Shown: piece by piece, positions 53,601 to 62,099 of the stretch
Layout of the letters: every line of letters starts with the position of its first letter
Numbering within the stretch: the stretch's first letter is position 1
NCBI RefSeq assembly: GCF_007830615.1
Contig: NZ_VLLI01000002.1
Coordinates: forward strand, 1 to 64,000
DNA length: 64,000 bases
Direction: 5' to 3'
Source: Mucilaginibacter frigoritolerans
GTDB lineage: Bacteria; Bacteroidota; Bacteroidia; Sphingobacteriales; Sphingobacteriaceae
Made by a program: the position numbers and the translations under genes
Notes under the pieces: generated by a model
The model's input: only the letters and a program-made list of their open reading frames with translations
The model's database searches: none
What the model was told of the DNA's origin: nothing

Positions 53601-53767
53601 GGGCAATAGGTAATAAGTCAATCGGTACGGGTGCAGTTGGGGGAATGCTTATCGGTACGTTGTTCGGGGTTTTTGTGATACCTATATTATTTATCGTTTT
53701 CCAGGGATTACAGGAAAAGATTAGCGGCAAACCGGATGTTCCGGCTGAAGAGCCAACAGTCAACTAA
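50618..53767 (+). CDS. RND efflux pump inner-membrane transporter (HAE1, AcrB-like)
   Basis: A 1049-aa proton-driven multidrug transporter. It opens MIKTFIERPVLSTVISVILV and has LPITQYPDIAPPTVVVSASYSGA, the canonical HAE1 start. The intramembrane proton relay Asp pair appears in GIVVDDAIVVVEAV (TM4), with the Lys in TM10. Two large periplasmic loops carry drug sites, and the second half repeats the first. Length is normal. Exports hydrophobic compounds through the adaptor and the OMF at 53779. Second gene of the tetR-controlled operon. Confidence 0.96.
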   Translation: MIKTFIERPVLSTVISVILVILGLIGLIELPITQYPDIAPPTVVVSASYSGANADVVLTSVIVPLEEQINGVEGMTYMTSTASDDGTASITIFFALGTNPDIAAVNVQNRVSKAAPLLPAEVTQAGVTTQKQQSSNIMIFSLSSTNKSYDQTFLQNYANINLLPQIKRITGVADATAFGTKDYSMRIWLKPSVMAAYHLIPDDINTALAEQNVDAAPGKVGENSNQSFQYTLKYKGRLKSVADFENIVVKSTSSGQTLLLKDVARIELGSLDYSGNTTTNGNPSIGIAISQVAGSNAHSLIKQCEATIAEASKSFPPGVKYTSLLNANDFLDESISKVIHTLIEAFILVFIVVFIFLQDFRSTLIPAIAVPVAIVGTFFFLNLFGFTINLLTLFAMVLAIGIVVDDAIVVVEAVHAKLDQGAKSGKEASISAMRDISGAIVSITLVMAAVFIPVSFISGSSGVFYKQFGLTLAIAIIISAVNALTLSPALCALFLKPHPEGEHKDSGLVQRFYTAFNTSFESVTGKYKRSVHFLAGKKWLAGLIILLFAGIFYLLIKTTATGFVPNEDQGVLFANISLPVGSSLERSTVVAKQVEDIINKLPEVESTLTITGQSFIAGAGGSYAMVVIKLKPWDKRTGKGEDINSLTGQLFGMTAGIKNAQVIFFAPPTLQGFGLSSGFEFQLQDKTGGDINKFNDISNKFIAELARHKEVQYATTSFNTNFPQYMINVNVARCHQAGVTVNSVLSTLQGYYGSVYASNFNEFGKQYRVMIQADAIYRSNTASLNNIYVRSDSTSAMVPISEFVTLTKVYGPQSINRFNLYTSIDIQGAPNPGYSSGDAIKAINEVAAKTLPVGYGFEFAGITREEIAGGSQSVYIFILCLIFVYFLLSAQYESYILPFAVLLSLPVGLAGAFIFANIFGVENNIYLQITLIMLIGLLAKNAILIVEFAVTRRRHGLSLIDAAIEGATARLRPILMTSFAFIFGLLPLMLSTGAGAIGNKSIGTGAVGGMLIGTLFGVFVIPILFIVFQGLQEKISGKPDVPAEEPTVN

Positions 53768-53778
53768 ATTTTAAGCTT

Positions 53779-55188
53779 ATGTTCAATCAAATGAAAACAA
53801 GATATTTTTTAATAGCGGCAACAGCCTTGCTCATTATTGCATCGTGCAAGGTATCGCAACATTACAGCAGGCCCAGTGTAAATGCGGCCAACTTATACCG
53901 TGATAGTTCGGCAACCGATACTAACTCGATAGCCGCATTGCCATGGCGATCATTATTTGCTGATACCGTATTGCAAAACCTGATACAGGAAGGCATTAAT
54001 AATAACCTGAACCTGAAAACGGCCATCCTGAAAATAGCCGAAGCCAACGCTACGCTGAAAGAAGCCAAGGCCGCTTATTTCCCAACCTTAAGCGCAGGCG
54101 CTACCGTTACCAAAGCAAAATCATCGCAGGCGGCACAGTCGTTTCCGGCTGGATTGGGGATTGATTTAAATACCACCACCTACCAGGCAGACCTGAGCGC
54201 CAGCTGGACGCTTAACGTTTGGGGACAGCTAAGCAGCTTAAAGCGCCAGGCAATAGCCCAGTTTTTAGAAAGCGATGCCTCCAAACGCGCCGTGCAGACA
54301 GCCCTGGTAGCCAGCATCGCTAACGATTATTATACGCTATTATCGTACGACCAGCAATTGGCTATCACGCAGCAGACCGTAAAAAACGACATCCAGGATG
54401 TGGAAACCAATAAATCCTTATTAAAAGCGGATGTGGTTACCGGGGCAGCCGTGGTACAAAGTGAAGCCAATAGGTATGCGGCAGAAATTACCATGCCCGA
54501 TTTGGAAGCTAACATACGGGCAACAGAGAACGCTTTGAGCATTTTACTGGGCCGCGGACCAGGACCAATTAAACGCCTTACCATGGCTGAGCAGATTCCG
54601 GTTGAAACGCTGAATGCAGGTGTTTCTACCCTGTTATTGAAGAACAGGCCGGATATACAACAATCGGAATTTGCTTTTATGGCGGCTTTTGAAAACACCA
54701 ATGTTGCCCATTCTTATTTTTACCCAACGCTTACCATAACGGCCGAGGGTGGTTTATCGACATTACAGTTAAAGGACCTGTTCAATAATTCTATATTCTA
54801 CAATTTAGTGGGGGGCTTAACCCAGCCTATTTTTAACCAGGGACAAAACAAGGCGCGTTACCGCATAGCGAAGGCCCAGCAGTTGGAAGCATTTAATACT
54901 TACCAGCAAAGTATTTTAACAGCCGGACAGCAGGTAGCCAATGATTTGTTTTCGTACAAGCAAGCTATAAAAAAAGCGGGATTAAGAAAAAAGGAACTGG
55001 ATGCACTGGAAAAATCGGTTGACTATACCAAACAACTGTTAACCTATAGCTCGGCCACCAATTATACAGATGTTTTAACCTCCGAACAGAATTTACTAGC
55101 AGCCCAATTAGCAGGTGTAAATGACAAATTGCAACAACTGCAGGCCATTGTTAATTTATACACCGACTTAGGCGGGGGTTGGAAATAG
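53779..55188 (+). CDS. RND outer-membrane factor lipoprotein (NodT/OprM-like)
   Basis: A 469-aa TolC-family protein with lipobox LIIASCKVSQ (Cys about 23). YSRP and LPWRSLFADTVLQNLIQEGINNNLNLKTAILKI begin the helical barrel, with the mirrored repeat in the second half (NRPDIQQSEFAFMAAF ... YFYPTLTITAEGG). It gives the exit channel for the pump. Last gene of the operon, 11 bp after the transporter. Confidence 0.95.
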   Translation: MFNQMKTRYFLIAATALLIIASCKVSQHYSRPSVNAANLYRDSSATDTNSIAALPWRSLFADTVLQNLIQEGINNNLNLKTAILKIAEANATLKEAKAAYFPTLSAGATVTKAKSSQAAQSFPAGLGIDLNTTTYQADLSASWTLNVWGQLSSLKRQAIAQFLESDASKRAVQTALVASIANDYYTLLSYDQQLAITQQTVKNDIQDVETNKSLLKADVVTGAAVVQSEANRYAAEITMPDLEANIRATENALSILLGRGPGPIKRLTMAEQIPVETLNAGVSTLLLKNRPDIQQSEFAFMAAFENTNVAHSYFYPTLTITAEGGLSTLQLKDLFNNSIFYNLVGGLTQPIFNQGQNKARYRIAKAQQLEAFNTYQQSILTAGQQVANDLFSYKQAIKKAGLRKKELDALEKSVDYTKQLLTYSSATNYTDVLTSEQNLLAAQLAGVNDKLQQLQAIVNLYTDLGGGWK

Positions 55189-55262
55189 GCAGTATTCAGG
55201 CTTTTTCGATTAATATAAATCTTTGCCACATGGATTCTTTGGTTAAAGAATTCATGTGGCAT

Positions 55263-55318
55263 TTTTGAGTGTGGGTGTTTAAAATATGGATTGATTAAGT
55301 GGGGATGTTTGGCTGGCG
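55263..55318 (+). repeat. Dispersed two-hairpin repeat, copy D (degenerate)
   Basis: TTTTTGAGTGTGGGTGTTT, then AAAATATGGATTGATTAAG and TTTGGCTGGCG, follows the order of copy B (46227) but with decayed stems. It lies about 75 bp after the efflux operon. Confidence 0.45.
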
Positions 55319-55423
55319 TAGATTTATTTTTCATTTAGATATTCAAATATACTGTATAGGTATCATGTAAGGGCTATTAGCGAGTTATGCAACTTAACAG
55401 GTTGCCAAACGGTCATTTTTTCC

Positions 55424-55717
55424 ATGGGCCGAAATAAACACAGTAACCCTCGTCCCGATGTGGTACAGGCTATACGTGCAAAAATCAAGAATGTCCGAAT
55501 CGCCTGTACTCAGCTATCTAAGCATTGTGCATCTGCGCTCAATAATACCTCACCGGTACACCTAAGTAATGTTTTTGCACGTGGAAGGGCCAGCAATTCC
55601 TGTTGCGGCGGTACTTTTATGATCGAGTTGGGTGATACGGTCAATTACTCACCAGAGCAACATGCCCATTTGGCCTTTATCACTGCTGAAGCCACTAGCC
55701 CAATTTGCATAACCTGA
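55424..55717 (+). CDS. Possible small protein of unknown function (97 aa)
   Basis: The frame begins MGRNKHSNPRPDVVQAI and has a cysteine-containing block (FARGRASNSCCGGTFMIELGD) and ends AFITAEATSPICIT. Codon use looks reasonable and the composition is protein-like. No family is recognised. It lies in a 900-bp gene-poor stretch after the efflux operon. Confidence 0.4.
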   Translation: MGRNKHSNPRPDVVQAIRAKIKNVRIACTQLSKHCASALNNTSPVHLSNVFARGRASNSCCGGTFMIELGDTVNYSPEQHAHLAFITAEATSPICIT

Positions 55718-56108
55718 GCTATATCCCGTCGTTCAAAGTTTCCAAACTTCGGACGAAATGCTTGTAGTTTACAAAACACCCCAATTGCAATTTATTGCCA
55801 CAAATAATTACTGTACCAACTATATCGGCTGTCCCACCCTCAACCCAAAATCTACCCAAAAAACAAAAAAATCAGCCCGCGTTGTCCAGGTTGGCCCGTT
55901 TATTCACTTAACTACCTGGCTTTCAATATTGGCTGTCCCGGCTGATTTTTTTGTCCCGGCGTGTGTCGTGTTTCTCGCGGGACAGCATGCGCCCGGCTTC
56001 GGCTGCCAAAAAGATTCACCATGATTTGAATTTTACAAATAATGGATTGATTTGTTCAAACAGCTCAATGGCTTTTCGGGCCATCTTTGTACCATAAATT
56101 TAATACAA
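55718..56108. other. Intergenic region with large inverted repeat
   Basis: About 390 bp without a convincing gene. It holds a 13-bp perfect inverted repeat, AAAAAAATCAGCC (55865-55877) and GGCTGATTTTTTT (55940-55952), enclosing about 62 bp with a weaker inner stem (CCAGG/CCTGG). The T run after the right arm could make it a branched terminator. A second short GTCCCGGC string follows. Confidence 0.45.
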
Positions 56109-56873
56109 ATGGAAAACGGAAATAAAATAGCCATAGTAACCGGAGGCAGTCGTGGAATTGGCCGCAATACCGTGCTGAGCCTTGCCAGGCGTGGGGTAAA
56201 CACCATATTCACCTACAACAGCAACAAAGCAGAAGCCGATACGCTTGTAGCCGAAGTAAAAGATACCGGCGCGCAGGCCTTCGCCCTACAGCTGGATACC
56301 GGCAATGTAAGCGCATTTGATGCCTTTGCGCAAAGTGTGCAGTCTGCCCTCCAAAGCCTCGGCGCTACCCATTTCGACTACCTGGTGAACAATGCCGGCA
56401 ACAATCACCACAACATGCCTTTCGAGAAAACCACCGAAGAGGAACTGGACAGCCTGTACAATGTTCACTTCAAAGGTGTATTCCTGCTGAGCCAACGCCT
56501 GCTCCCCCTCATTAACGACGGCGGCCGCATTGTAAATGTATCAACAGGCAGAACCCGCCTCATCACGCCCGGAGGCGCAGCATATGGCTCGCTCAAAGGT
56601 GCCGTTGAGGTGCTCACCAAATTCATGGCCAAAGAACTCGGCCCCCGCAGAATCGCCGTTAACGTGGTTGCCCCGGGTGCCGTGGCAACAGATTTCAGCG
56701 GTGGCGTTGTCCGCGATAATCCGGAAGTGAACAAACACATCGCAGAGCTTACTGCCCTGGGTCGCGCCGGAATCACTGATGACATCGGCCCTATGATCGC
56801 CTCCCTGCTCTCTGAAGACAACCGCTGGATCAATGCCCAACGCATCGAGGTTTCGGGCGGTCTGGCTATCTAA
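56109..56873 (+). CDS. SDR-family oxidoreductase
   Basis: A 254-aa classical SDR: IAIVTGGSRGIGRNTVLSLARRG with Rossmann motif, VNNAGNN, catalytic Ser in VNVSTGRTR, Tyr/Lys in AAYGSLKGAVEVLTK, and PGAVATDFSGG. The ATG at 56109 is used because it gives MENGNKIAIVTGG; the frame upstream is non-homologous. It resembles 3-oxoacyl-reductase-like or glucose-dehydrogenase-like SDRs; substrate unknown. Higher GC than the region before it. Confidence 0.93.
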   Translation: MENGNKIAIVTGGSRGIGRNTVLSLARRGVNTIFTYNSNKAEADTLVAEVKDTGAQAFALQLDTGNVSAFDAFAQSVQSALQSLGATHFDYLVNNAGNNHHNMPFEKTTEEELDSLYNVHFKGVFLLSQRLLPLINDGGRIVNVSTGRTRLITPGGAAYGSLKGAVEVLTKFMAKELGPRRIAVNVVAPGAVATDFSGGVVRDNPEVNKHIAELTALGRAGITDDIGPMIASLLSEDNRWINAQRIEVSGGLAI

Positions 56874-57116
56874 TATCAACTTCTTTTCCTTTACTGGTTG
56901 CGTCACTAGGCAATCGGTAGGGGGATTGATTATCTCTCCTTAAAACTTATCGGTTAAAAAGCATTCATAGTCTACCAGCAGTCCCCCTGCGTCGATTGCC
57001 ATTGATCTGTCGGCAATAAAATAGCCTAAAGTCGGTTAATTGTTTTTAAACATTATTTAAATAAGCACAAACGTTTGCCTTTGTTAAGAAACTTATTCAA
57101 CTAAAATATAGCGTTT

Positions 57117-57773
57117 GTGAAAAAAATCAGTTATTGGTTAGCCGGAAGGAAATATGAAATCCTGGTTTTAAGTTTTCTTGTACTCATTTTTGGCAATACT
57201 TTTTGCCAGGCATTGTTCATGGCCATTTTGCTGCCCCTGCAAAACATGCTTGCCGCATTTATCATTTTTTACAGGGAGAAAAGAACCCGCATCATCATCG
57301 GCACCATGATTGTGCTGGTGCTCGGCATTGCGTTGTTAAATTGCTGTTACCACAGTCAGGTTGAGTCTGGCACTATATTGGGCATATACTTTTTGTACTT
57401 TATCCTGATCTCCTCAAAGGTTTACACCAAAATCTTCAAAACCGACCAGGTATCCTCCGAAGTGCTGGCTGTATTGGTTTGCGGGTTCATTTTACTTTGC
57501 CTAACCAATGCCATCATATTTATTACCATTGAAGTAAATTACCCCAACTCATACTTACATATGGTTCATAACCACCACCGGTTTGATGACCTTATCTATT
57601 TTAGTTTTACCACCATGCTTACCATAGGTTATGGTGATATTGTACCCCTCACGCTGTTAGCCAAACGATCAGTAATACTGGCCGGTTTAACCGGTCATTT
57701 GTATACCGTATTAGTAACCGGAATAATTATTGGCAAATATCTGCAGGATAAAAGGGAGCGACCGGTTCCCTGA
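57117..57773 (+). CDS. Two-pore-type potassium channel family protein
   Basis: A 218-aa membrane protein with about five hydrophobic helices and the ion-channel pore loop FTTMLTIGYGDIVPLT (selectivity filter TIGYGD, about 165-170). Final helix ILAGLTGHLYTVLVTGIIIGKYL. It passes K+ across the inner membrane and has no RCK or cyclic-nucleotide domain. Starts with GTG at 57117; no earlier start in frame is convincing. Monocistronic. Confidence 0.9.
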   Translation: MKKISYWLAGRKYEILVLSFLVLIFGNTFCQALFMAILLPLQNMLAAFIIFYREKRTRIIIGTMIVLVLGIALLNCCYHSQVESGTILGIYFLYFILISSKVYTKIFKTDQVSSEVLAVLVCGFILLCLTNAIIFITIEVNYPNSYLHMVHNHHRFDDLIYFSFTTMLTIGYGDIVPLTLLAKRSVILAGLTGHLYTVLVTGIIIGKYLQDKRERPVP

Positions 57774-57911
57774 TAAGAATATTAAAGACTTAGCATATGG
57801 AGGTTTGTGATATTCGGCCAGGTGCAAATGCATTTAAAACCATTGTGGTAACCAAACTGTTACAACGCTGATAACTGGCAATGATTAAATTTGATTTAAG
57901 CCTCAAACAAT

Positions 57912-58799
57912 ATGAAACCAATTAATAAAGAAGACATTAAGCAGGAAGTTTTTGATCTGTATGATGATTATGCCCATAGCCGTATTAACAGGCGTGCGTT
58001 TGTAGAAAAACTGTCTCTGTACGCAGTGGGTGGCTTAACAGTCCCCGCACTGATGAGCTTCCTGATGCCTGACTATAAAGGGAACATCCAGATTAAAGCG
58101 GACGATCCGCGCTTAAAATCGGTATATATCAATTACTCATCTCCAAAAGGCGGCGGAACAATAAAGGCATTGCTCTCCGAACCTGCCGACAATAAAGGGA
58201 AACTCGGCGGCATAGTAGTGGTTCATGAGAACCGTGGCCTGAACCCATATATTGAGGATGTTGCCAGAAGGACTGCCCTTGCCGGATTCATCACCCTTGC
58301 ACCCGATGCACTAACGCCACTTGGCGGCTACCCCGGCAACGATGATCAAGGACGTGAAATGCAGGCCAAACGTGATAAGGGCGAAATGGAGCAGGATTTT
58401 ATTGACGCATTTTGGCAACTGAAAAACCATCCGGATTGCAATGGCAAAGTTGGTGTTGTTGGATTTTGTTACGGCGGCGGTATTGCCAACATGATGGCCG
58501 TGAGGATACCGGAGCTTGCGGCAGCCGTACCTTTTTATGGAAGTCAGCCAGACGTTGCAGACGTACCTAAGATTAAAGCTCCCCTGCTGTTGCATTATGC
58601 CGGACTGGATACCAGGATCACATCTGGCTGGCCTGCGTATGAGGCGGCTTTAAAAGCTAATGGGAAAAAATACCAGGTTTACATTTATGAAAACGTAAAT
58701 CATGGCTTTCATAATGATACCACGCCCCGCTACGACAAAGCCGCGGCAGATCTGGCCTGGAAACGCACTATTGACTTTTTTGATGAATATTTAAAATAA
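57912..58799 (+). CDS. Dienelactone hydrolase-family protein, exported
   Basis: A 295-aa alpha/beta-hydrolase. N-terminal segment [20 protein letters not shown] resembles a twin-arginine leader. [27 protein letters not shown] is the typical DLH start, catalytic Cys in [11 protein letters not shown], Asp in HYAGLDTRI and His in [10 protein letters not shown]. It may hydrolyse lactones or esters in the periplasm. Adjacent genes give no pathway. Confidence 0.93.
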   Translation: MKPINKEDIKQEVFDLYDDYAHSRINRRAFVEKLSLYAVGGLTVPALMSFLMPDYKGNIQIKADDPRLKSVYINYSSPKGGGTIKALLSEPADNKGKLGGIVVVHENRGLNPYIEDVARRTALAGFITLAPDALTPLGGYPGNDDQGREMQAKRDKGEMEQDFIDAFWQLKNHPDCNGKVGVVGFCYGGGIANMMAVRIPELAAAVPFYGSQPDVADVPKIKAPLLLHYAGLDTRITSGWPAYEAALKANGKKYQVYIYENVNHGFHNDTTPRYDKAAADLAWKRTIDFFDEYLK

Positions 58800-58856
58800 T
58801 CAATAAAAGCCGCTTAAACCCACATCGAATACAGATCTAATAAAATTTGAAATAAA

Positions 58857-58907
58857 TTTGCGTAACTCATAAGTTACATATATATTTGAGTAACTTAAAA
58901 GTTACTC
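58857..58907 (+). promoter_or_regulatory. Promoter and ArsR operators of the SRPBCC operon
   Basis: TTTG (58857-58860), 20 bp and TATATTTG (58881-58888) form a consensus promoter. Two inverted repeats overlap it: GTAACTCATAAGTTAC (58862-58877) inside the spacer and GAGTAACTTAAAAGTTACTC (58888-58907) at the start site. Both share GTAACT/AGTTAC, so they are probably two binding sites of the ArsR-type protein encoded in the operon (59341). The first gene begins at 58911. Confidence 0.8.
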
Positions 58908-58910
58908 ATT

Positions 58911-59360
58911 ATGGCAAAAATTATTCAACACCAATTATTTTACCCAAACCCGCCTCAGGATGTTTGGGATTATTTGACCAATGCCGAATTAATGGCTCAG
59001 TGGCTGATGCCAAACGATTTTATTCCTGTTTTGGGTCATGAGTTTCAATTCAAAACCAAAGCCATGCCTGATATTGATTTCGATGGCATTATTTATTGTA
59101 AAATTTTGGAAATAGACCCTCCCCAAACGCTTTCTTACTCCTGGAAATTCGGACCTGGCGATGGTACACTAACCGACTCTGTTGTAAGCTGGACATTAAA
59201 TGAGAAAGATAATGGCACCGAGCTTCAGTTGATCCATCGCGGATTCGCCGGTTCAGAAACCATGACCATATTTACAATGATGGACGAAGGCTGGTTAAAG
59301 AACATACAGAAAATTTTAAAATTGCTAAACACAACAACCAATGGAACAACACAGGCTTGA
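58911..59360 (+). CDS. SRPBCC/AHSA1-domain protein
   Basis: A 149-aa helix-grip protein: HQLFYPNPPQDVWDYLTNAELMAQWLMPNDF, then ILEIDPPQTLSYSWKFG and GTELQLIHRGFAG. Such START-like pockets bind hydrophobic ligands. First gene of a four-gene operon; its 3' end overlaps the ArsR gene by 20 bp, so the two are made together. In this common pairing the domain protein may provide the ligand sense or protection; the function is unknown. Confidence 0.92.
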   Translation: MAKIIQHQLFYPNPPQDVWDYLTNAELMAQWLMPNDFIPVLGHEFQFKTKAMPDIDFDGIIYCKILEIDPPQTLSYSWKFGPGDGTLTDSVVSWTLNEKDNGTELQLIHRGFAGSETMTIFTMMDEGWLKNIQKILKLLNTTTNGTTQA

Positions 59361-59667
59361 TGCCTTCCAGGTAATTGCCGACCCAAGCAGGAGGCAAATA
59401 TTACACCTGCTTTCAAAAGACAGCTTGACCATTAATTCGCTGGCCGAAAATTTTGACATGAGCAGGCCTGCCGTTTCCAAGCATATTAAAGTGCTTTACA
59501 ATGCCGGGTTTATATCTATTCAGGATATTGGCCGGGAACGACACTGTATACTTAAACAAGATGGCTTTAAAGAGCTGCAACAATGGCTGGAGTATTTTGA
59601 TGCTTTCTGGGGCAGCAAACTGAAAAAGCTGGAAGTGTTACTAAACGAAAAATCAACCAAAAAATAA
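59341..59667 (+). CDS. ArsR-family HTH regulator
   Basis: A 108-aa winged helix: FQVIADPSRRQILHLLSKDSLTINSLAENFDMSRPAVSKHIKVLYNAGFISI with the recognition helix SRPAVSKHIKVL. No metal-binding Cys motif (CxC) is seen, so it belongs to the metal-free SdpR/YjbF-like members often paired with SRPBCC proteins. Its likely sites are the two palindromes at the operon promoter. Confidence 0.94.
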   Translation: MEQHRLDAFQVIADPSRRQILHLLSKDSLTINSLAENFDMSRPAVSKHIKVLYNAGFISIQDIGRERHCILKQDGFKELQQWLEYFDAFWGSKLKKLEVLLNEKSTKK

Positions 59668-59671
59668 AACC

Positions 59672-60145
59672 ATGGATAATCAGGATTTCACCACTACCAT
59701 TTTGGTAGATCAAACACCAAAGGAAGCCTTCGATGCCATTAACAATGTTAAAGGATGGTGGACGGAAAATTTAGAAGGCAGTTCACAAAAGCTTAATGAT
59801 GAATTTTCAGTCCGTTTTGGAACGGTACATTATTCCAAACAAAAACTGGTAGAAATAATTCCGGATACAAAAGTAGTTTGGCTCATTACAGACAGTAAAC
59901 TCACTTTTATTAAAGATCAAAACGAATGGACAGGTACCAAAATCACTTTTGATATTACCGAACGGGGTAAGCAAACACAAATCCGCTTTACGCAAACGGG
60001 TTTAGTTCCGCAAATTGAATGCTTCCGCGATTGCTCAAACGCATGGACGGACTATATCCAAAATAGTTTATTTAGCCTGATAAGCACTGGTAAAGGGCAT
60101 CCTACTAAAAAGGAAATGGAAACTAAAACAGATATCAATGTATAA
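59672..60145 (+). CDS. SRPBCC-domain protein
   Basis: A 157-aa START-like protein beginning MDNQDFTTTILVDQTPKEAFDAINNVKGWWTENLEG. The same opening and layout occur in the next gene, so they are tandem duplicates (both with ECxxxCxxAW near the C-terminus, here ECFRDCSNAW). It starts 4 bp after the ArsR stop. Ligand unknown. Confidence 0.9.
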   Translation: MDNQDFTTTILVDQTPKEAFDAINNVKGWWTENLEGSSQKLNDEFSVRFGTVHYSKQKLVEIIPDTKVVWLITDSKLTFIKDQNEWTGTKITFDITERGKQTQIRFTQTGLVPQIECFRDCSNAWTDYIQNSLFSLISTGKGHPTKKEMETKTDINV

Positions 60146-60163
60146 CCAATAAAAAATAAGATT

Positions 60164-60655
60164 ATGAATAATCAGGATTTCACTACCACACTATTGGTAG
60201 ATCAAACTCCGGAAGTGGCTTTTGATGCCATCAATAATGTTCGCGGATGGTGGTCAGAAAACATAGAAGGCAGCACAGACACCCTCCATGGCGAGTTTGC
60301 GTACCATTATGAAGATGTTCATCGCTGTACCATAAAAATTGTGGAGCTTGTTCCGGCACAACGAGTAGTTTGGCTCGTTACCGACAACTATTTCAATTTT
60401 ATAGCAGATAAAAACGAATGGATAAACACAAAAATCATTTTTGAAATCAGTAAAAAGGGCGATAAAACAGAAATCCGTTTTACTCATCAGGGTTTGGTTC
60501 CGCAATACGAGTGCTACCAGGTTTGTAATGAAGCTTGGAGCCACTACATTAATGATAGTTTACAAAGCCTGATTGCCACAGGCAAAGGACAAGCTACTTC
60601 TAAAAGTAATGATCATTTTGACTCTCAAATGGTTGAAAAATGGGGGTTGAAATAG
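60164..60655 (+). CDS. SRPBCC-domain protein, tandem paralogue
   Basis: A 163-aa protein, about half identical by eye to the one just upstream (MNNQDFTTTLLVDQTPEVAFDAINNVRGWWSENIEG; ECYQVCNEAW). 18 bp after it, so co-transcribed. The two copies could have different ligands, or form a heterodimer. Function unknown. Confidence 0.9.
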   Translation: MNNQDFTTTLLVDQTPEVAFDAINNVRGWWSENIEGSTDTLHGEFAYHYEDVHRCTIKIVELVPAQRVVWLVTDNYFNFIADKNEWINTKIIFEISKKGDKTEIRFTHQGLVPQYECYQVCNEAWSHYINDSLQSLIATGKGQATSKSNDHFDSQMVEKWGLK

Positions 60656-60742
60656 CCCAAGACTTAATTTTTTTGAAACTGGACGCAAGCAATACTAAAA
60701 ATATTAGTATTTTATAAAAATATTTTTCACCTTTGCTTGTGT

Positions 60743-61015
60743 ATGGTAAACAATATTCATCTAAATGGCGAGGCCAGGGCATGGCTAAAAAGAAAGAACA
60801 GCCCCGATGAGGTGGTGCAAATTGTTTTGGATACTGAAAATACGGCACCGGTAACCTGCTACCAACTGTATACTGCGTACGAAGCTAGTCCTGATTACCT
60901 GGGCCGTATTCTGTTTGATACTAATGGTTATTGGATTTACGACGGCAATACACTAACCGTTACCGAACAGGAACAACTGGCTAAATTTATCATTAACTAT
61001 AAAGAGGTATTTTAA
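60743..61015 (+). CDS. Small protein of unknown function (90 aa)
   Basis: MVNNIHLNGEARAWLKRKNSPDEVVQIVLDTENT... with a conserved-looking YDGNTLTVTEQEQLAKFI end. No family is recognised. ATG 60743 is preferred over the TTG six bases earlier. It is 87 bp after the SRPBCC operon, behind an AT-rich stretch with an AATACTAA/TTAGTATT inverted repeat near 60690-60710, probably its own promoter region. Confidence 0.6.
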   Translation: MVNNIHLNGEARAWLKRKNSPDEVVQIVLDTENTAPVTCYQLYTAYEASPDYLGRILFDTNGYWIYDGNTLTVTEQEQLAKFIINYKEVF

Positions 61016-61138
61016 TTACAATAAGGCTTTTCCGTAGTCTTCGATAATACTCTGAGGTTAAATCTTGTCGTAATTACCACCGCTTATTGGCATGTTTAGC
61101 ACTTGCCTTACAGTGCCATTTAGTTTAATTTTATACTT

Positions 61139-61447
61139 ATGAAAGTAGTACGTGTTCATTATACTGCCCGGCCGGAATTTGTGGCTACCAATCAGCAGAA
61201 TATTGCTGCTATTGTTAAAGAATTAAAATCGCTGAATCATCCCGGCATAAAATACACCACCTGGTTACTTCCGGATGGAAAAACGTTTATGCATTTTGAC
61301 CAGTTTGAAAGCGAAGAAGCGCATTTGGTATTACAGAATTTGGCTTCATTCAAAAAATTTGCCGAAGAGCTCAATTCAAGTCAATTAGAAGTTGAACCCA
61401 AGTTGGAATTATTGAATCTGGTAGCTTCAACGGAGGTTTATTTTTAG
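61139..61447 (+). CDS. Dimeric alpha/beta-barrel (ABM-like) small protein
   Basis: A 102-aa ferredoxin-like protein: VVRVHYTARPEFVATNQQNIAAIVKELKSLNHPGIKYTTWLLPDGKTFMHFDQFESEEAHLVL. The pattern strand-helix-strand-strand-helix, with an F-E-S-E-E stretch, resembles antibiotic-biosynthesis-monooxygenase (ABM) domains that form dimeric barrels. Substrate unknown. Convergent with the DUF2165 gene, 16 bp apart. Confidence 0.7.
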   Translation: MKVVRVHYTARPEFVATNQQNIAAIVKELKSLNHPGIKYTTWLLPDGKTFMHFDQFESEEAHLVLQNLASFKKFAEELNSSQLEVEPKLELLNLVASTEVYF

Positions 61448-61463
61448 GGACGAAAATACTGTT

Positions 61464-61970
61464 TTAATAATCTTCTTCCTTTAAATGCAGCAGGATAAGC
61501 ACCAGCACCAAAAAACTCAATATTCTTTCTGCAGCTCCTAAGCCGTTCCAGGTGTTGCTTTGCCACATGGCAAACCATTCGCCTCCTATTACTTCAAAGC
61601 CTAAAAACCAAATAACTATACCCACTATAATCCCCGCTACAGCCCAATCTTTGGCTGCATGAAAGCTTACTGCATTACTTTTTATATTTTTAAACAATAC
61701 CCAACTTCCTTTTAAACAGCAAAAAGCCATTATGGCTTCCATAGTTATCAGCAGGATATACCCGGTATGAAAAATAAAAGTACTGTTAATACTTCTGTAT
61801 AACAGATTGCTGTGAGGAAAAATGGTATCCATCTTTAATACATGCTCAACAAACAGATAGTTGGTAAAATAATCGGTAGTATTACCAATAACTATAAGCA
61901 ATGCCATTAAACCTATTGCAGCCACTGCAATTGTTTTGGCAAACCGGAATAAAAACTGAACAGGAAACAT
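61464..61970 (-). CDS. DUF2165 membrane protein
   Basis: A 168-aa protein with four transmembrane helices: RFAKTIAVAAIGLMALLIVIGN, then DYFTNYLFVEHVLKMDTIFP, INSTFIFHTGYILLITMEAIM and a C-terminal ILSFLVLVLILLHL. The family is small integral membrane proteins of unknown function. Convergent with 61139. Confidence 0.85.
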   Translation of the reverse strand: MFPVQFLFRFAKTIAVAAIGLMALLIVIGNTTDYFTNYLFVEHVLKMDTIFPHSNLLYRSINSTFIFHTGYILLITMEAIMAFCCLKGSWVLFKNIKSNAVSFHAAKDWAVAGIIVGIVIWFLGFEVIGGEWFAMWQSNTWNGLGAAERILSFLVLVLILLHLKEEDY

Positions 61971-62099
61971 GGTGTAAGGATTTGGTTATCAAATATGGCG
62001 ATTATCTTTCAAAAAGAGATTATCCGCTAATAACTCAGCAAGAAACGGATTGCCTGTTCAGATTATGACAGGTAAATTTGTGTAATACAAAATCAGATC

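Noticed and set aside
56052..56108. Longer start for the SDR gene
   Set aside because: The 19 extra residues are not SDR-like and the ATG at 56109 gives the normal start before the Rossmann motif.
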